A stretch of DNA of 64,000 bases, taken from NCBI GenBank assembly GCA_019671005.1, contig CM033738.1:14658202-14722201 (forward strand), read 5' to 3'. This document shows, piece after piece, positions 1 through 13,400 of this stretch. Every line of letters begins with the position of its first letter. The stretch's first letter is position 1. A program made the position numbers and the translations under genes. The notes beneath the pieces were generated by a model. It was not told the origin of the DNA, made no database searches, and saw only the letters and a list, made by a program, of their open reading frames with translations. The stretch is from Hibiscus mutabilis. Lineage: Eukaryota > Streptophyta > Magnoliopsida > Malvales > Malvaceae.

Positions 1-1026
1 AAAATCAAGTTTCGGGGCTTGAATCGAGCTTGAAAAATTTTCTCCCTTTTTTTTCTCCCCTTAGTTCAAAATATTTCAAGAAAGATGAAAAATTTGGTTC
101 ATCTTTTACTTATTTAAATCCACATGTTAAAATTAAATGAATTTAAAATTTATTTAATTAGTGAAATTACTAATTTGCCCTTTTAATCCAATGGCCAAGA
201 CTTAATCTTATCAAAAATCAATGGCCATGATTTAATCCAAGTGTAATTCACCTTCCAAAATTTCCCTCAATATTTCAAAATTGCCATCCCTGTCAAATGA
301 CCAATTTGCCCTCCAACTAGTCTTTATTTACTAGTTTGCCATTCTTGTAAAAATTTAACTAAGTCTAGTTGAAATCCAACCAACTATAATAAAATATTCA
401 TAAAATAATATTTTATGACTTTTCCATGGCTTTTGGATCAGCCTCTGAAATTTTGATTCGATTCGATCTCCTAATATTCATAAAATACTTTTACTGCGAT
501 TTCACCCTTATCGAGCTATCGTATTTATTCCAAAAATTCCATATTTCCATATTGGGAAAATGAACATTATAATCTTATAAAAATTCCTTTCCTAAAGTCT
601 TAGACTGAATTTTCCTAACTCAGTCTACTATTCCGATAATTATCAAAAATCTCCATAGAATAAAATTTCTCTTTAGAAATCCTTTATCGATAATCCATTC
701 GAATATTCTTTACCTTTACCGAGTCCAAAGTATCGATTAGAAACACTTTTATGGGACCTTCCCAAAAGTTACCCATCCTAACATTTCCCTGGCCTGAGCA
801 CGCTTAACAATGTTATTCGATCCAAATTCAGTACCTTTTACTGCATCTTAATTCTTAAAACCGATATCAAGGTACTTATTTCGATCCGATTCACTCTTAT
901 ACTGAATAAAATTACTTATTGGGGAAATTTACACTTTAGTCCCCAAACTTTTCCAAAGTTTATACTTTAACCCCAAAACTTTCAAAAATTACATTTTGGT
1001 CACTGACCAAAATTTGGGATATTACA
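1..1026 (-). repeat. 3' LTR (partial) of family A Ty3/gypsy element
   Basis: This stretch is a near-identical direct repeat of the DNA ending at 8550: the same opening words near 1 recur near 7530, and both copies end in ATATTACA on the plus strand. Read on the minus strand the LTR starts TGTAATATCCC at 1026. A purine-rich tract (polypurine tract, about 1027-1042 on the minus strand) sits just before it, as expected at the internal/3' LTR junction. The window edge cuts the LTR, so only about a quarter of its 3.9 kb length is seen. Small differences from the other copy show that the element is not a very recent insertion. Confidence 0.9.
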
Positions 1027-4000
1027 ATTCTCCCACTCTTATGAAAATTCGTCCTTGAATTTTCAATGTTTACCTATTTCAAACAATTTCGGGTATTACT
1101 CTTGCATTCTCCTTTCAATTTCCCATGTGACTTCTTCCACTTTATAGTTTCTCCAAAAAACTTTAACCAGTGGAATTTTCTTGTTCCTTAACTTTTTGAC
1201 TTTATATGCCAAAATTTTCAGTGATCGTTACTCATATCTGGGAGTAACGCTAGTTGATAAACTACTAGTTCAACTCCTTTTAGAATCCCGTGTGGCCCAA
1301 TAATTCTGGGACTAAGCTTTCCTTTTTGAATAAAATGTAACAACTTCTTTTAAGGTGAAACCTTTAAAAACACTTTGTCCTCAACTTCATACTTAACATC
1401 CTTCTCTTCTTGTCTGCATAATCCTTTTTGTTGATTCGCGATAGCCTTGAGATTATATTAAATAATTATTACTTTATCCTCTATTTCACGTGTCAAATCA
1501 ACCCTTCCAACTTTTGGGTTATACCCAACATTTCGATCATGTAGCTCAAACCAATATTTCTACTAACCCCTTCATATATCAAATCTAATTACATCTCAAT
1601 TTATTCAGGAGTGATGACATGTAAATAATTTAGCCAATGCCCCCAAAACATAAGTACATATACTATAGACTTTTGCTCACTTCTAGAGATAAGACCCATT
1701 AATATACTCTTGGTCCAACTCTTTCATGATTCCTTGAGGTATAACAGTTCTAGAACCAAGTTTTTCCTTTTTTGACCTATACAAATCATCTTTCCTCAAA
1801 TTGATACTTTTCTTCCTTTTCTCTTCTTTTATCTTTAATTGATAACATCTTGTCCAAATATCAACTTTCTTTTTACATCTTACTTCTACATTTCATATAG
1901 ATAGCCAATTTATCTTAAAATTGGCTTAAGAATTCTCAGATTACTGGCTTTAATTTCAGCTTTACTAACAGACAGTTTTAAAATTTCTTATAATTCTTAT
2001 GTTATGCTTAAAATCATTTATTAGTAGTTATACGATAATTCTTCAAATAAAATTATTCCTTTTATACCGGCTTAACCCATTGGTCTCACACTTTTTCTCA
2101 TAAACAATGTGAGTGCTTTATCAAAGCTCAGAAATCAGTGAAATCATTTCCTTATGAACTAATAACTGACTCCAATTTCTAACACCTTTCTAGGAAGTTT
2201 TCCAAACTACTTCCCCTGTATCAATATTTCTTCTTCTATAGGAGTTTCATCATCCTTCATCTCCAAATAAACAATCATAATTTCTCTTTTTCTCTGACAT
2301 TTAAGGCTCTCAATTGCTTAAACATTTAAACAACCAATTATTTATTATATACAAATGTCGAAGGTTACAACCTCTTAGGTACTTCTTGTTCTTGTACTTA
2401 AGCTCCTTACTGCACCAATAGCTCAATCAAAATAGAAATCGAAACAAGTTCATACTTTATTTCATTATTACTGTTACGGGTATCTTTATAATCCTTGTGA
2501 TCCGAGACTCTTATTCTTGTCTATAAACACTTCTAGGGAAATTTCTATTAGTCGAAACAATCCTCAACTAAACACACTTCCTTTGACTTCATTAAGGAAC
2601 TAATTTCTTTTAAAAAAATTTAAACGTTTCTTCTTATAATCACTTCTACCTTGTGCACAGATAACCAACTTATCTTAATTACACTTCAGAGTTCCGAAAT
2701 GATACCTTCATAATACCTTTGTGATCAGTGTAACTACGACACTTCTTACCATTCCAATGGAATACCTTTTTATGATAGTTGAGTAAGTAGCAGAATAATA
2801 ATAGATAAATTCTACACAAAACATTTATAATATCCAGCTAATTTCCAAGAAACTCCGAACTTTAGAGACATTTTTCGGTGCCTCCTATTCAAGAATAGAT
2901 TGTACTTCATTGGAATTCAACTCTTATTCCCTCAGCCAATACTACATGTCTAAAGAAAATTACTTTTGATAACCAAAATTCATATTCAAAAAACCTTACA
3001 TAAAACTTCTTATCTTTTAATGTTTATAGTACGACTCAAAAATGATAATCATGCTCAGCTTCTATCTTTAAGTATACCAGAATATTGACCATGAAGACTA
3101 CTACTACAAACTGGTCTAAGTAGTATTTGAATACACTATTCATCAACTCCATGAATACAACAGGGGCATTTACATGTCCAAATGGCATTACCAAAAATTT
3201 GTAATGTCCATAACGAGCCCTGAATGCTATCTTTGGTATATCTTCTTCTTTGACCTTGAGTTGATAATAACCCGATCGAAGATCTATCTTTGAGAACACC
3301 GTTGCACCTCTAAGCTGATCAAATAGATCTTCAATCCTTAGTAGTGGATACTTGTTCTTAATAGTTACTTTATTCAACTACCGGTAATCTATACATAATT
3401 GTAGAGAACTCTCTTTCTTTTCTACAAATAATACCGGAGTACCCCATGGTGATACACTCGGTCAAGTGTAATCCCAGTCTAGCAGTTCTTGCAATTGAGC
3501 TTTCAACTTTCTTAGCTCAATTGACACCATCATATGTGGTGCTATCGATACCGGTTTAATTCTAAGATAGACATCAATCCCAAATTGTATCTCTCTATCC
3601 GGATGTAATCCTAATAACTCATTCGGGAACATATTTGAAATTTTCCCACAATTGGAATATCTTTAATCTTCTTGGGTGACATCTATATAATCATCACATA
3701 AATTTAACACGCCTTATATCCATTTACTTAACAACCTCTAAGCTATTGTCGTATAAATCACTGACTCTAAACAGTCAGTTCTTTCTATCACATTTACTTC
3801 AGAACCATCAGGTTCTTGAAGCACTAACCCATTTTTTTACACATCACTTTTGCATCATATGCAGATAGCCAATTCATTCCAAGGATAACTTCAAATTCAT
3901 GAAATGGAAGTTCCATTAAATTCATTGGGAACTTAATGCACTGAATTACTAATGGACATTTCGTATATATTCTAGTCACCCATTCACTATGTCCAAATGG

Positions 4001-4617
4001 ATTACTAAAAATCACATCACTTCCTTAAAAGGTACTAACTCTGTGGCATTAGACCACTAAATACGAACATGTTCCCTTAGCATGATACAGCTTCTTCTAA
4101 CTCCTTAGTATATAGACAGTTTAATTCTTTTATAGCATGACTTTAACATCTTTATGCCACAAATTGGCAATTATCGGACCACTTTTTCTATTAAATTCAG
4201 GAGCTCTTAACTTTTAAGCTCCTTAACAATCGACAGCCTTACTGGTGCAGTACCGGGCTGATGCAGGCACAATTGTCTTAATTCTACTAACCACAACCTT
4301 TAAAGCTCATACTAAGGTTTCATATTTTTTTGCTAGAGTTCTCTGCTATACGAGTGGCTCTACTGAGGTAAGAGCCAGAGATAGAACATTATGTATTTCA
4401 TTACTTCTACTTTAGGCCTCTTTTTGGTCTTAATTATAAGATGTCTAACACAATTCAACAATACTTGACATTACTTATTTCTACTATAACTTATTCATGT
4501 TATTGAGAAGCATAAACAAGTTCACAACAGTACGTCAGTAACATGACATCCTAGGGGCATGTATTTAACATAAAATCATATTAAACTTGATTTAGCCTCC
4601 AAAATCGGCTAAACATA
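1027..4617 (-). pseudogene. Degenerate gag-pol of family A chromovirus (protease, RT, chromodomain-like tail)
   Basis: The minus strand holds a decayed Ty3/gypsy polyprotein. At 3824-4015 is the end of the retropepsin region, with the motif ILGMNWLSAYDA. Between about 3380 and 3600 lies the linker into reverse transcriptase, crossed by stops. At 3036-3377 is the RT palm (KIDLRSGYYQLKV, then a PFG stretch). About 2890-2990 codes an FWLSKVIFF stretch that fits the RT thumb. About 1050-1210 codes a tail with VKLK/WKK-type remnants of the group II chromodomain seen in Tekay/Del elements. The RT active-site box reads VVVVFMVNILVY, so the paired aspartates are absent. The whole interior is only 3.6 kb, shorter than a complete element, and a recognisable RNase H and integrase core are missing. 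The element is dead. Lineage assignment to Tekay/Del is by motif memory only. Confidence 0.85.
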
Positions 4618-4631
4618 TAGCTCTGATACCA
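4618..4631 (-). other. Primer-binding site (initiator Met tRNA type)
   Basis: The minus strand reads TGGTATCAGAGCTA, the usual plant LTR-element site complementary to the 3' end of initiator methionine tRNA. It lies five bases inside the LTR edge at 4637, the same spacing as in the element at 61279. It fixes the orientation of the element and the inner edge of its 5' LTR. Confidence 0.9.
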
Positions 4632-4636
4632 ATAAA

Positions 4637-7600
4637 TGCAACACCCTTAACGTATACTCATAAACCGAATATACATTAAAGATGTTAAGAAATCATTGGA
4701 AGAAATCTTGACTTGTAAATATATTTTTTATACCAAAATTTAATTTGTAGTTTAACCTTTTCTCGGTTTTAAATTTAAAACTATGTTGTCTAGGAGCATC
4801 TAGTTTGACCCTGAATTTGTTTACAAAATTTATAATTGAATTATTAAAATAAAAACAATATAATTCAGGGTGAAAACTACGCAAGCTGCCTAGACCCTTT
4901 CTTGATTTTAAAATTTTTAGGTGTTTAGGGCTAAACAACATTTTAACCATACCAAAGATTTTGCTATTGTTAACAATTCGTATTTTTAAACTTATCCAAC
5001 CATAAAAGCATATGATTACGTTGTAAACTTATGATATAGACAGTTCAACTTTAAAAATACTTACATACCCACTAGTCTATCAAATTATGGTAAAGGCGTA
5101 CTTACTGAACTTATTGTAGTAACTTGATTTTCCCAAATTTATGCTCTTTCTCGATAGACGATTTCCAAGAAACTTACGTGTGACATAAGACACACGCTAA
5201 GTACGAACTTAGTGAGGCAGTTAAACTTATTTATTTTAAAATCCTAAAATAATGTAATACAGTATGTCATATATATAAGTGCATTTTGTTTTTTTCTATA
5301 ACATGACAAGTATATCACAATGTACATATGTCATGTATTCTATCATGGTCATGTTTTCATTATGGAATCATTTGCATATCATGTATTCTATCATGTATCA
5401 TGTAACATGTCTATCATATATCAATAACTTTTCTATCAAGTATGTCATGTATTTCTCTTTCATGTAACTTCTTTTTTCATGTATCATGAAATCTTGTAAC
5501 ATCTTTTTCATGTATCACGTAATCAGGTAACATCTGTATCATGTAATCAGGTAATATCTATATCATGTATCATGTAACGTCTGTATCATGTATCATGTAA
5601 TTATGTAACATCTGTATCATGTAAAATCTTGTTATTATTATCATCGTGTCTGGCTAGAGGCCCATGGAAACTCCGTAGCCTATCTGCACCGTAGTGCCTT
5701 GTGGAGTACGTATTCGAGAGGACGCTTTTTGCTCCTCATATAAGGACTCTCTTTGCTCCTTATATTAAACACCCCGTTAGTGCATTTTGCACTATGGGCT
5801 TGGATCCCTAGGGTGTATCTTGTTTCATTTTAATCTTGTCATTATCCATATTTCATGTATGCATAATGCATCATCATTTATGCAAACAATAATTTGTACC
5901 TGGTATTCCATCAAGCTTGCCATGTCGAGCATTGTATCATATCATGTATTATAAAGAAATGCAATGCCATTTTCAATGTAATGCAAACATTTAGAAATGC
6001 ACTCACCTGGGCCATGTAATAGTATGCCTCACTAAATTCTACTCGATCCTTTCTTTTATAGTATCTCGAATCCTCTTTGATTTGTATCCAAACTTCATTA
6101 ATCACATGAATATAAACAACATTTGTTAGATTCAAATCTAACAATTTTTCAAACATGCTATCAAATCTAATCATTCGAATATACAAATTTCCTCTTTCCT
6201 TCCTTATACTGTCCAAAACTCATTTGGGTCCTTAATAACCATTAGAACTTCCATTAACCCTTTTCAAGCTTACTAATTAACCTTAGATACAAAATGTATC
6301 AATTCTCATTTTTTTTTGCAGATTGCACTACCTTCAAAGAAATATTTATATAAAATAATATACAACTCAGAATTCGATTTCGTTTGTTCTGAAAGAAACT
6401 ATATTCAATAAGTTTTCAACCATATAAATTAATAGCCCAAATTCAACTTGTACGATTTATGGCGAATTTTCAAATTCAATTTCCAGTGCTAATTTTAGAA
6501 CAGACTGCCATACTGTTTTTTGACCTTTCACCACTTAAAAATTCATATCTTTTTACTCGTAACTCGAAATTAGTTTATGTTTGTTGGAGGCAAAACTAGA
6601 CGAACAAATCTTTACATCGGTATAAAATTCACCTTCTAACCATTTTTTTTAGAATTTATGGTGAATTTTTAAACTTATTGTGAAATCCAGTTTTCATACA
6701 CAACTTCCATAAATAACTTCAAACTTTATACTAATTTCTCCTTACTTTACTATTTGTCAATTTGGTCCCAACACTTGATTCAAACCATCAACTTATCACC
6801 ATTTTTCATCAAATAATTATTGAACATTGATCCCCCATAATTTTTCATTCTTTTCGGATTAGTCACTAAAATGCAAAGATAGGGATTCAAACTTCTTAAC
6901 TTTGCAATTTAGTCCTCAAATCAACATTACCACTTGAATTCTATTATTTCAACTAAAATAAGATTTAGTCCTTCTCTAAAACCTTATTTCCGAATTGGTC
7001 ACTTAGCTTTGACAATTTGTCAAAAATGGTCACTAACTCGATTCAACATCGGTTTAACATTCTAACTTCAATTTCACATCTCCAACTTCAATATTAACAT
7101 AATTGAACTTCAAAATCATAAAAATTCAGATTATTCCTCTAACTTTCAGAATTGTCGAAATGGTCCATATACCTTTAATTTAGGGTTTTGCTTCCAAATG
7201 ACAAATTCAAGCTTACTAGATCATTTGTCCAACATCACAAACCCTAAATCAAGCTTGAATCCATAAACCCTAATCATCTTCATAATAATCAAAACATGTA
7301 GAGTTTAAATCGCAACTCAATAACATGATTTTAACATCACAAAAGCTTGATTTCAACGTCAATTTCAACATGGAATCATAAAATCTCAAAAAACCCAATT
7401 GAGTCCATAAACCCTAATTTCTTTCTAATCAAAATTCTCATCAATCAAGCATGTATTCCATGAATTATTGTCATCAAAAGATAGAGCTTGAAGTGTAAAA
7501 CAACTTTGCAGTTGAAAATATTACCTGAAAATCAAGTTTCGGGGCTTGAATCGAGCTTGAAAAATTTTCTCCCTTTTTTCCCCTTAGTTCGAAATATTTC

Positions 7601-8550
7601 AAGAAAGATGAACAATTTGGTTCATCTTTTACTTATTTAAATCCACATGTTAAAATTAAATGAATTTGAAATTCATTTAATTAGTGAAATTACTAATTTG
7701 CCCTTTTAATCCAATGGCCAATACTTAATCTTATCAAAAATCAATGGCCATGATTTAATCCAAGTGTAATTCACCTTCCAAAATTCCCTCAATACTTCAA
7801 AATTGCCATACATGTCAAATGACCAATTTGCCCTCCAACTAGTCTTTATTTACTAGTTTGCCATTCTTGTAAAAATTCAACTAATTCTAGTTGAAATCCA
7901 ACCAACTACTATAAAATATTCATAAAATAGTATTTTATGACTTTTCCATGGCTTTTGGATCAGCCTCTGAAATTTTGATTCGATCCAATCTCCCGATATT
8001 CTTAAAATACTTTTAATGCGATTTCACCTTTATTGAGCTATCGAATTTATTCCAAAAATTCCATATTTCCATATTCGGAAAATGAACATTATAATCTTAT
8101 AAAAATTTCCTTTCCTAAAGTCTTAGACTAACTTTTCCTAACTTAATCTACTATTTCGATAATAATCAAAAATCTCCACAGAATAAAATTTCTTTTAGAA
8201 ATCCTTTATTAATAATCCATTCGAATATTCTTTACCTTTACAGAGTCCAAAATATCGATTAGAAACACTTTTATGGGACCTTCCCGAAGGTCACCCATCC
8301 TAACAATTCCCTGACCTGAGCACCCTTAACAATTTTATTCGATCCAAATTCAGTAGCTTTTATTGCATCTTAATTCTTAAAATCGATATCAAGGTACTTA
8401 TTTCGATCCGATTCACTCTTATACTAAATAAAATTACTTATTGGGGAAATTTACACTTTAGTGTCCCTAAACTTTTCCAAAGTTTATACTTTAACCCCAA
8501 AACTTTCAAAAATTACATTTTGATTACTGGCCAAAATTTGGGATATTACA
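4637..8550 (-). repeat. 5' LTR of family A element, complete, 3914 bp
   Basis: On the minus strand the LTR runs from TGTAATATCCC at 8550 to GGGTGTTGCA at 4637, with TG/CA ends, followed by the spacer and the PBS. The outer 1 kb matches 1-1026. The middle (about 5050-6250) matches 62673-64000, another copy of the same LTR family. It contains no credible gene; the small open frames inside it (5279-5467 plus, 5911-6216 minus) are chance. A TCATG-rich tandem tract lies at 5270-5640. LTRs this long are typical of the Tekay/Del lineage. Confidence 0.87.
5270..5640. repeat. ATCATGTA-type tandem tract inside family A LTR
   Basis: The octamer-like word ATCATGTA and its variants (ATCATGTAAC, ATCAGGTAAC) repeat many times with irregular spacing, often alternating with ACATCTGT. 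The homologous LTR at 62940-63260 has the same kind of tract with a different number and order of units, so the tract evolves by slippage. Confidence 0.8.
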
Positions 8551-10277
8551 TGGATGGAGTATTCGGTACGCTGTATAAACCTCTCAACATCCAAGGTGAC
8601 TTATTTATAGTGCACTCAATCCTATGGCCGGCCAACTATATCCAATAACAATTTTAAAACCACATCACTTGCCAATATAATTAACCATTTTCCATTTACC
8701 TCACTGTTTTAACAAGCGTTCACCAAACCATTTTTCCAAAGCAACATCACATGCTTTAAACAAAAGTATGAACCACATACTTACAAGGATCACTTACCAT
8801 GTGCATCCTTTAGCATTTCATGCTTAAAAATAGTATATCAAATACTTTAAAACATGCGTAAACAGTAGGTAACATGTAAATTAAAACAAGTGCATAAAAC
8901 TCATTCAAACGAGCACGACCGAGAGAGTAAAACCACTTTATACTTACTTTCGAGTCTAGGTAAGCGTTTTAGGCTCTACCTTAACTCCCAAACCTCTATT
9001 CCAAAACATCAAAATGCTTTAAACCACGTTTTCACTCACCGATACACGAAACCTCGATTCGCCGACGCAAAATTAAGTATCTGAAACCTCCAATGCTTCT
9101 CCAATCACTTCCGGATCAACCTCCCCTATTTTTACCACAAAACAATAGAGGATTAATGCATCATAATGCATTCTAAACACAACAACTACAATCCTTCTCG
9201 GATTCCCACAAAACCTTCACAAATAACCCTCCACAACAACTAAAAACATAACCAACACACTTCGATTCACAATCTAGCCAACATCTATCAATCCAACATC
9301 ACTTTCAACATCAAAACACATCTAAAAACATATCCAAATCAACCTACCACCTCCATCAACCTTACAACCAAAGAAACACCACAAAACCTCAAAACTAACA
9401 ACCTAAACAAATAGAGATTCTTAAGTTTCGGGTTTCCATTGATAAAAATCACTTATCAACATTATTAAACATCCAAAATATAAATCAAAGCATCCTTAAT
9501 TACTGGAAATTAGATCCAATCTGTGAATTAACTCATTTTCCCCAAATAACTCAATTAAACATTGAAAAATCATCAAAATCAGATTAGAAACACAAAAACA
9601 AGGATCAAATGCTTGGGAATTTCAATAAAGAACCATACAATAGAGATCTCGGACCTTACCCCTATTGTGAAGTTTTTCCCTCAATTGATTTGTGAAAAGC
9701 TAAGAAAACATAAAATTTCAATAAGATTTTGCAAAACAAAGTTAAAGAATCAAGCTAGAATCAATAATCTAAGTGAAAAGAATCTCTCACCTCTGGATTT
9801 TGATGAAATCCTTATTGTTTGGCAAAAAAGAAGTTGAGAGAAAAGGTTTCGGAAAAAGTTACGTAGATTTTCTTTAGAAGCTAATAACTAAATTAGATAT
9901 TTTAATCCCTCTTAAACCACCTTTAAAACACATGTTTAAAATGATTTAATTTAAGGGAGAAACCTCCAGAAAAAACTTTGTAATTTAGCTCCTTAAAGAT
10001 TCTAAGAATTCGACCCTTTTCATTTTAGTCACTTTAAAATAGTTTTCAAAAATCGCATTTTGGTCACTAACCGAAATGTCACATTTCCAAATTCCATTTT
10101 CCAAAATTTATTCCACCAAAAATCAATATATATTAAAAGATGATTTTTAACTATTTTTCCACATTTTTATCTTACCAAAAATTATACGGTCCCAAAATCG
10201 ACTGGAATTCCTACTCCGGTCCACCAGACCGTCTAATAAACCACCAAACCGCTAAGCCCTAAAACCGGGGCTTTACA
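8551..10277 (-). repeat. LTR fragment, family B
   Basis: The right end reads TGTAAAGCCCCGG on the minus strand, a typical gypsy LTR start, and no polypurine tract follows it, so 10277 looks like an outer element edge. Inner words (the TTATAGTGCACTC block near 8606, the TTACTTTCGAG block near 8945 and the AGCTCCTTAAAGATTC block near 9988) recur in order in the family C LTR at 34890-36550 and partly in 19646-20783. The left side is cut by the family A insertion at 8550/8551. There is no coding capacity; open frames at 8890-9084 and 9562-9837 have no recognisable similarity. Confidence 0.72.
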
Positions 10278-11560
10278 TGGGGTTTGGCCCTTTAATCCAG
10301 TTTTGTTTTTTTACTTATAATAATATATAATATATATTAACTATCATTCTTTTCCTCTTTTATTTGTGTATCTTGGGTACATGCCCCTAAAATATATTAT
10401 TATTTTATAAATTGTATACCACATTATATGTTATAACTACGTATCATAAAATATATGTTATTATTACTATTTATACTATATAATATCAATATTATATATT
10501 TTATATTGTAGTATTTATATGTGTTTATATATTTTAATATATTTATTGTTTACTTAATTTCATGTTTGAATCATCCTTACGGTGACCCGCAACTAGGGAT
10601 GACCCGTATTATTTATGGCACGTTCCATCTAACATGTAACATTTAATTTCCGCAATTAACATTTTATTTTCCTGCAATTTACTTTTCAGCACTTTATTTT
10701 CCACATTTCTTTTTATATTAGATCATGTCCTTTTTTTGGATCTCTTTTCCTTTTACGCATTTTTGTTCAATTCGGTCCTTTTTTCGGATCTTCTTTTCCG
10801 CTCTTTAATTTCCAGTATTTATTTTATGCTTTTATCTTATGTTCGATTCAGTCCCTTCTCCGGACTTTTTATTTTTTGTATTTATTTTACGCTTTTTATT
10901 TTATGTTCGATTAGGTCATTTTCCCGATTTATTTATTTATTCATATTTCAGCCTTTATTTATGTTTATATTTCGTATGTATATATTTGCTTTATTTTCTC
11001 GCATTTGGCTCATAAACTGTTGATGTAGTGCCCTTTTATTCGATAGTAAATATGGCCAGTATCAGTCGCAGTGGTGGTGGTTCATTTGTTTATTATCGAC
11101 TAACGGGGCCATTAAAATTCACTCGCATTTTTAAACGGATCTTAAATTGATTTAAAATATGAACACAAAAATTTCCAATTAAAAGGCAAATTGTATTCGA
11201 CTTGGTACCAATTTTTGGCCGGTGTGGGGGTGTTAATCCTTCCCCATCCGTAGCCTACTCCTGGACCTATTTTTCAAAAGAATCTCTGGTTTTATAGTGT
11301 CCGACCTACCTTAGTAGCCGGTGGCGACTCCAGTCTTTATTTTTTTCAAAACATTTCAAAATATCCCCAATTTTCAAAATCTTAAAAAATCCCTCAAATT
11401 TTCAAAAATTTTCAAAAAAAACAACAAAATTCAAAAATAAAAAATGCTCATATTGATTTTCCTTTTTAGCGGCTTTGAAATTTACCTTCATTTTATCTTC
11501 AAAAACTGCCAAGATTTTTTAGCGACTTTTAAAAGTTGAATTTTAAAAAGGGTCGCTACA
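10278..11560 (+). repeat. Tat/Ogre-like LTR, 3' part
   Basis: The stretch ends GGGTCGCTACA followed by a TGCTGACTCCGTTGGGGAC block, and carries the phrases GGTGTTAATCCTTCCCCATC and GGTGGCGACTCC. These are characteristic of Tat/Ogre-type gypsy LTRs in plants, where a TGGCGACTC...GGGGAC site follows the LTR. The left boundary is uncertain because family B abuts it. A pyrimidine-rich tract with tandem structure lies at about 10735-10930. The open frame 10736-11023 comes from that tract and is not a gene. Confidence 0.62.
10735..10930. repeat. Imperfect tandem repeat, about 60-75 bp units
   Basis: Three degenerate copies share TTCGATTCAGTC / TTCAATTCGGTC-like words followed by TTTTCGGATC or TCTCCGGAC and a TTTTATTTTATG stretch. 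The units are diverged and their length varies. Confidence 0.55.
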
Positions 11561-11562
11561 GC

Positions 11563-11582
11563 TGCTGACTCCGTTGGGGACA
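11563..11582 (+). other. Putative primer-binding site of Tat/Ogre-like element
   Basis: TGCTGACTCCGTTGGGGACA lies two bases after the LTR end. It resembles the TGGCGACTC...GGGGAC site of Ogre-type elements, which is thought to pair with an arginine tRNA. The third base is C instead of the G needed to pair with the tRNA CCA end, consistent with decay. Confidence 0.5.
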
Positions 11583-12439
11583 AATTTTGTTCTTACAAAA
11601 AGAGAGTTAGGCCACGAGTCGAATACCTTTTGCCTCATTGGAAATTGCGAGTTCATTTTTAAATAATTTAGCATCTTTTTAAAAATGCGAGTTTATTTTA
11701 ACGCTTTTTAAAATCTGATATTTAAACCCGTTCGTGTAAGTGGGGGGAAACGCTAGTGCTTCTGTGAGGATATTATTCCTTTGTAAGGGCCTAGTAAGTA
11801 CCTTCGGGGCTCGAGTACCCTATGTTTTTGTGGGAATATTGTTTCCCCGTATGGACATAGGGAATGGGTCCCCTTGAATTGAACTCGATTGAAATGAGCC
11901 TATAATGGGTGATGATCGGGGGCCTTGCTACCCTTTAGAAGGGAACAGCGAGGACAATTCGAGTACCCTTTTAGCACCAAAACTGCATGTAGAAGCATCT
12001 AAGAAGCCCACCCCTTTAGAGCCATGCGATAAACCTAGAAATTAGAATATCATACAAATAAGGTTAATTTTATGCTAAGATATGTCGGGTATATTTTTGT
12101 CTTTCATTTGTAAATATTTAATTCATACCAGCCAGTGTTTTCTCTTAACATCGCATTAGCATTATATTGCATAACATCATTATTCATTCATCTGCATCAT
12201 ACCGTCATAAGGTATTGGCCCGAGAATGGTGGACACAGTGGAAATCGTTCATGAATCGAGAGGAAATCTAGTAACCTAGACGTCAATTAAATGCAATATT
12301 CAAAAGTTGCAAATTTCTCTCATATATTCGTGGGTGTTGTTCCTCAGAAACCATGTCTAAATCAATACCCTCACATTTAGGGTGTTTGCTTTGCGTTTAC
12401 ATGCATGCATTCTAGAATCAGCACACTTTAACTTACATT

Positions 12440-12730
12440 GCATCACACAAGCATGAACTCCATGATAAGTGCACTCAGCATTGATTTTTTTCATTTGCAC
12501 GACAGTTGCATCACACATTAATTTTTTTCATCTGCACGATTGTTGCATCACACGACCATTCAGCTTTAATTTCAGCCATTCGCATGGCAATTGCATCATA
12601 CATTAATTTTATTCATTTGCACTACAGTTGCATCGCACATTGATTCTGTTTGCACAACATTTGCATCGTACACTAATCTCATTCATTTGCATTAATTTCA
12701 TCCACTTGCATCGTAGTTGCATCACATCAT
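12440..12730. repeat. Tandem repeat, about 45-60 bp, GTTGCATCACA core
   Basis: Six or so degenerate units carry a TTGCATCACA(C) core followed by TTAATTTTTTTCATTTGCAC or variants, from TTGCATCACACAAGC near 12438 to GTTGCATCACATC near 12716. Confidence 0.75.
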
Positions 12731-13259
12731 TTCTAAAATGCTAGTTGTTCATTTACTCGTATCTTCACAATAGCATTGCATTTAGAGACATACGTTTCCC
12801 TATTCATCATCACATCGGTCCAAAATAAAGAATCTGTCATGTTCGACAAAGATGATGCCCCAAACGGTGAAAAGGGAAAGATTCATGATCAACATTTGCG
12901 CTTCAAACAGTGTAAGTGATTCCGCATTGGGGACACCCTAGCACCCCCTCAGTAAGTTTACATTCAATAAAAAAAGCCCAAATGTGGTGTTTATCTTTTG
13001 TAATGGCCTAAGGCCACACATTCAATGTTTCAATAAAAAGATGCAATCTATTTTCAAATATTTTTATTTCGCAAATATATTTGCTTATTGGGTCCCCGTA
13101 TATCAATTGCACAAGGAACATTGACTTTGACCCGAAGGTTGATTTCGAATAGCCTGTGTCTAGTGAAAATCCTAAGCTGCGGAGATTATGAAGGCGCGAC
13201 TTGCATTTCACCTTAAGGACCACAAATAATAACAAATTTGTGCAATTTGATGTTAAAGC

Positions 13260-13400
13260 CTTCGAAAAGCATTTCAATGTTCGAAGCCTGGTAATAAGCA
13301 TTTTCAAAACAAGACCAAGTGACTTAATTTTCAAATCCTGGTAATAGGTATTTTTCAAAAGGCACTTCAAAGCCTGGTAATAGAAATTTTTCAAACTTAA
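13260..13400. repeat. Short tandem repeat with CCTGGTAATA core
   Basis: The word CCTGGTAATA recurs three times, about 45-50 bases apart (near 13288, 13338 and 13373), each followed by A/T-rich TTTTCAAA, with a weaker fourth copy (TCTGATAATAATT) near 13427. Confidence 0.65.

Noticed and set aside
9562..9837. 91-codon open frame in family B LTR
   Set aside because: Lysine/asparagine-rich frame in A-rich LTR sequence; the homologous stretch in 19646-20783 is not open.
10736..11023. 95-codon hydrophobic open frame
   Set aside because: It comes from a pyrimidine-rich tandem repeat in the LTR, which gives FLIY-rich protein by composition.
13008..13394. 128-codon minus-strand open frame
   Set aside because: It overlaps a short tandem repeat (CCTGGTAATA), has no known domain and lies antisense to the element it is in.
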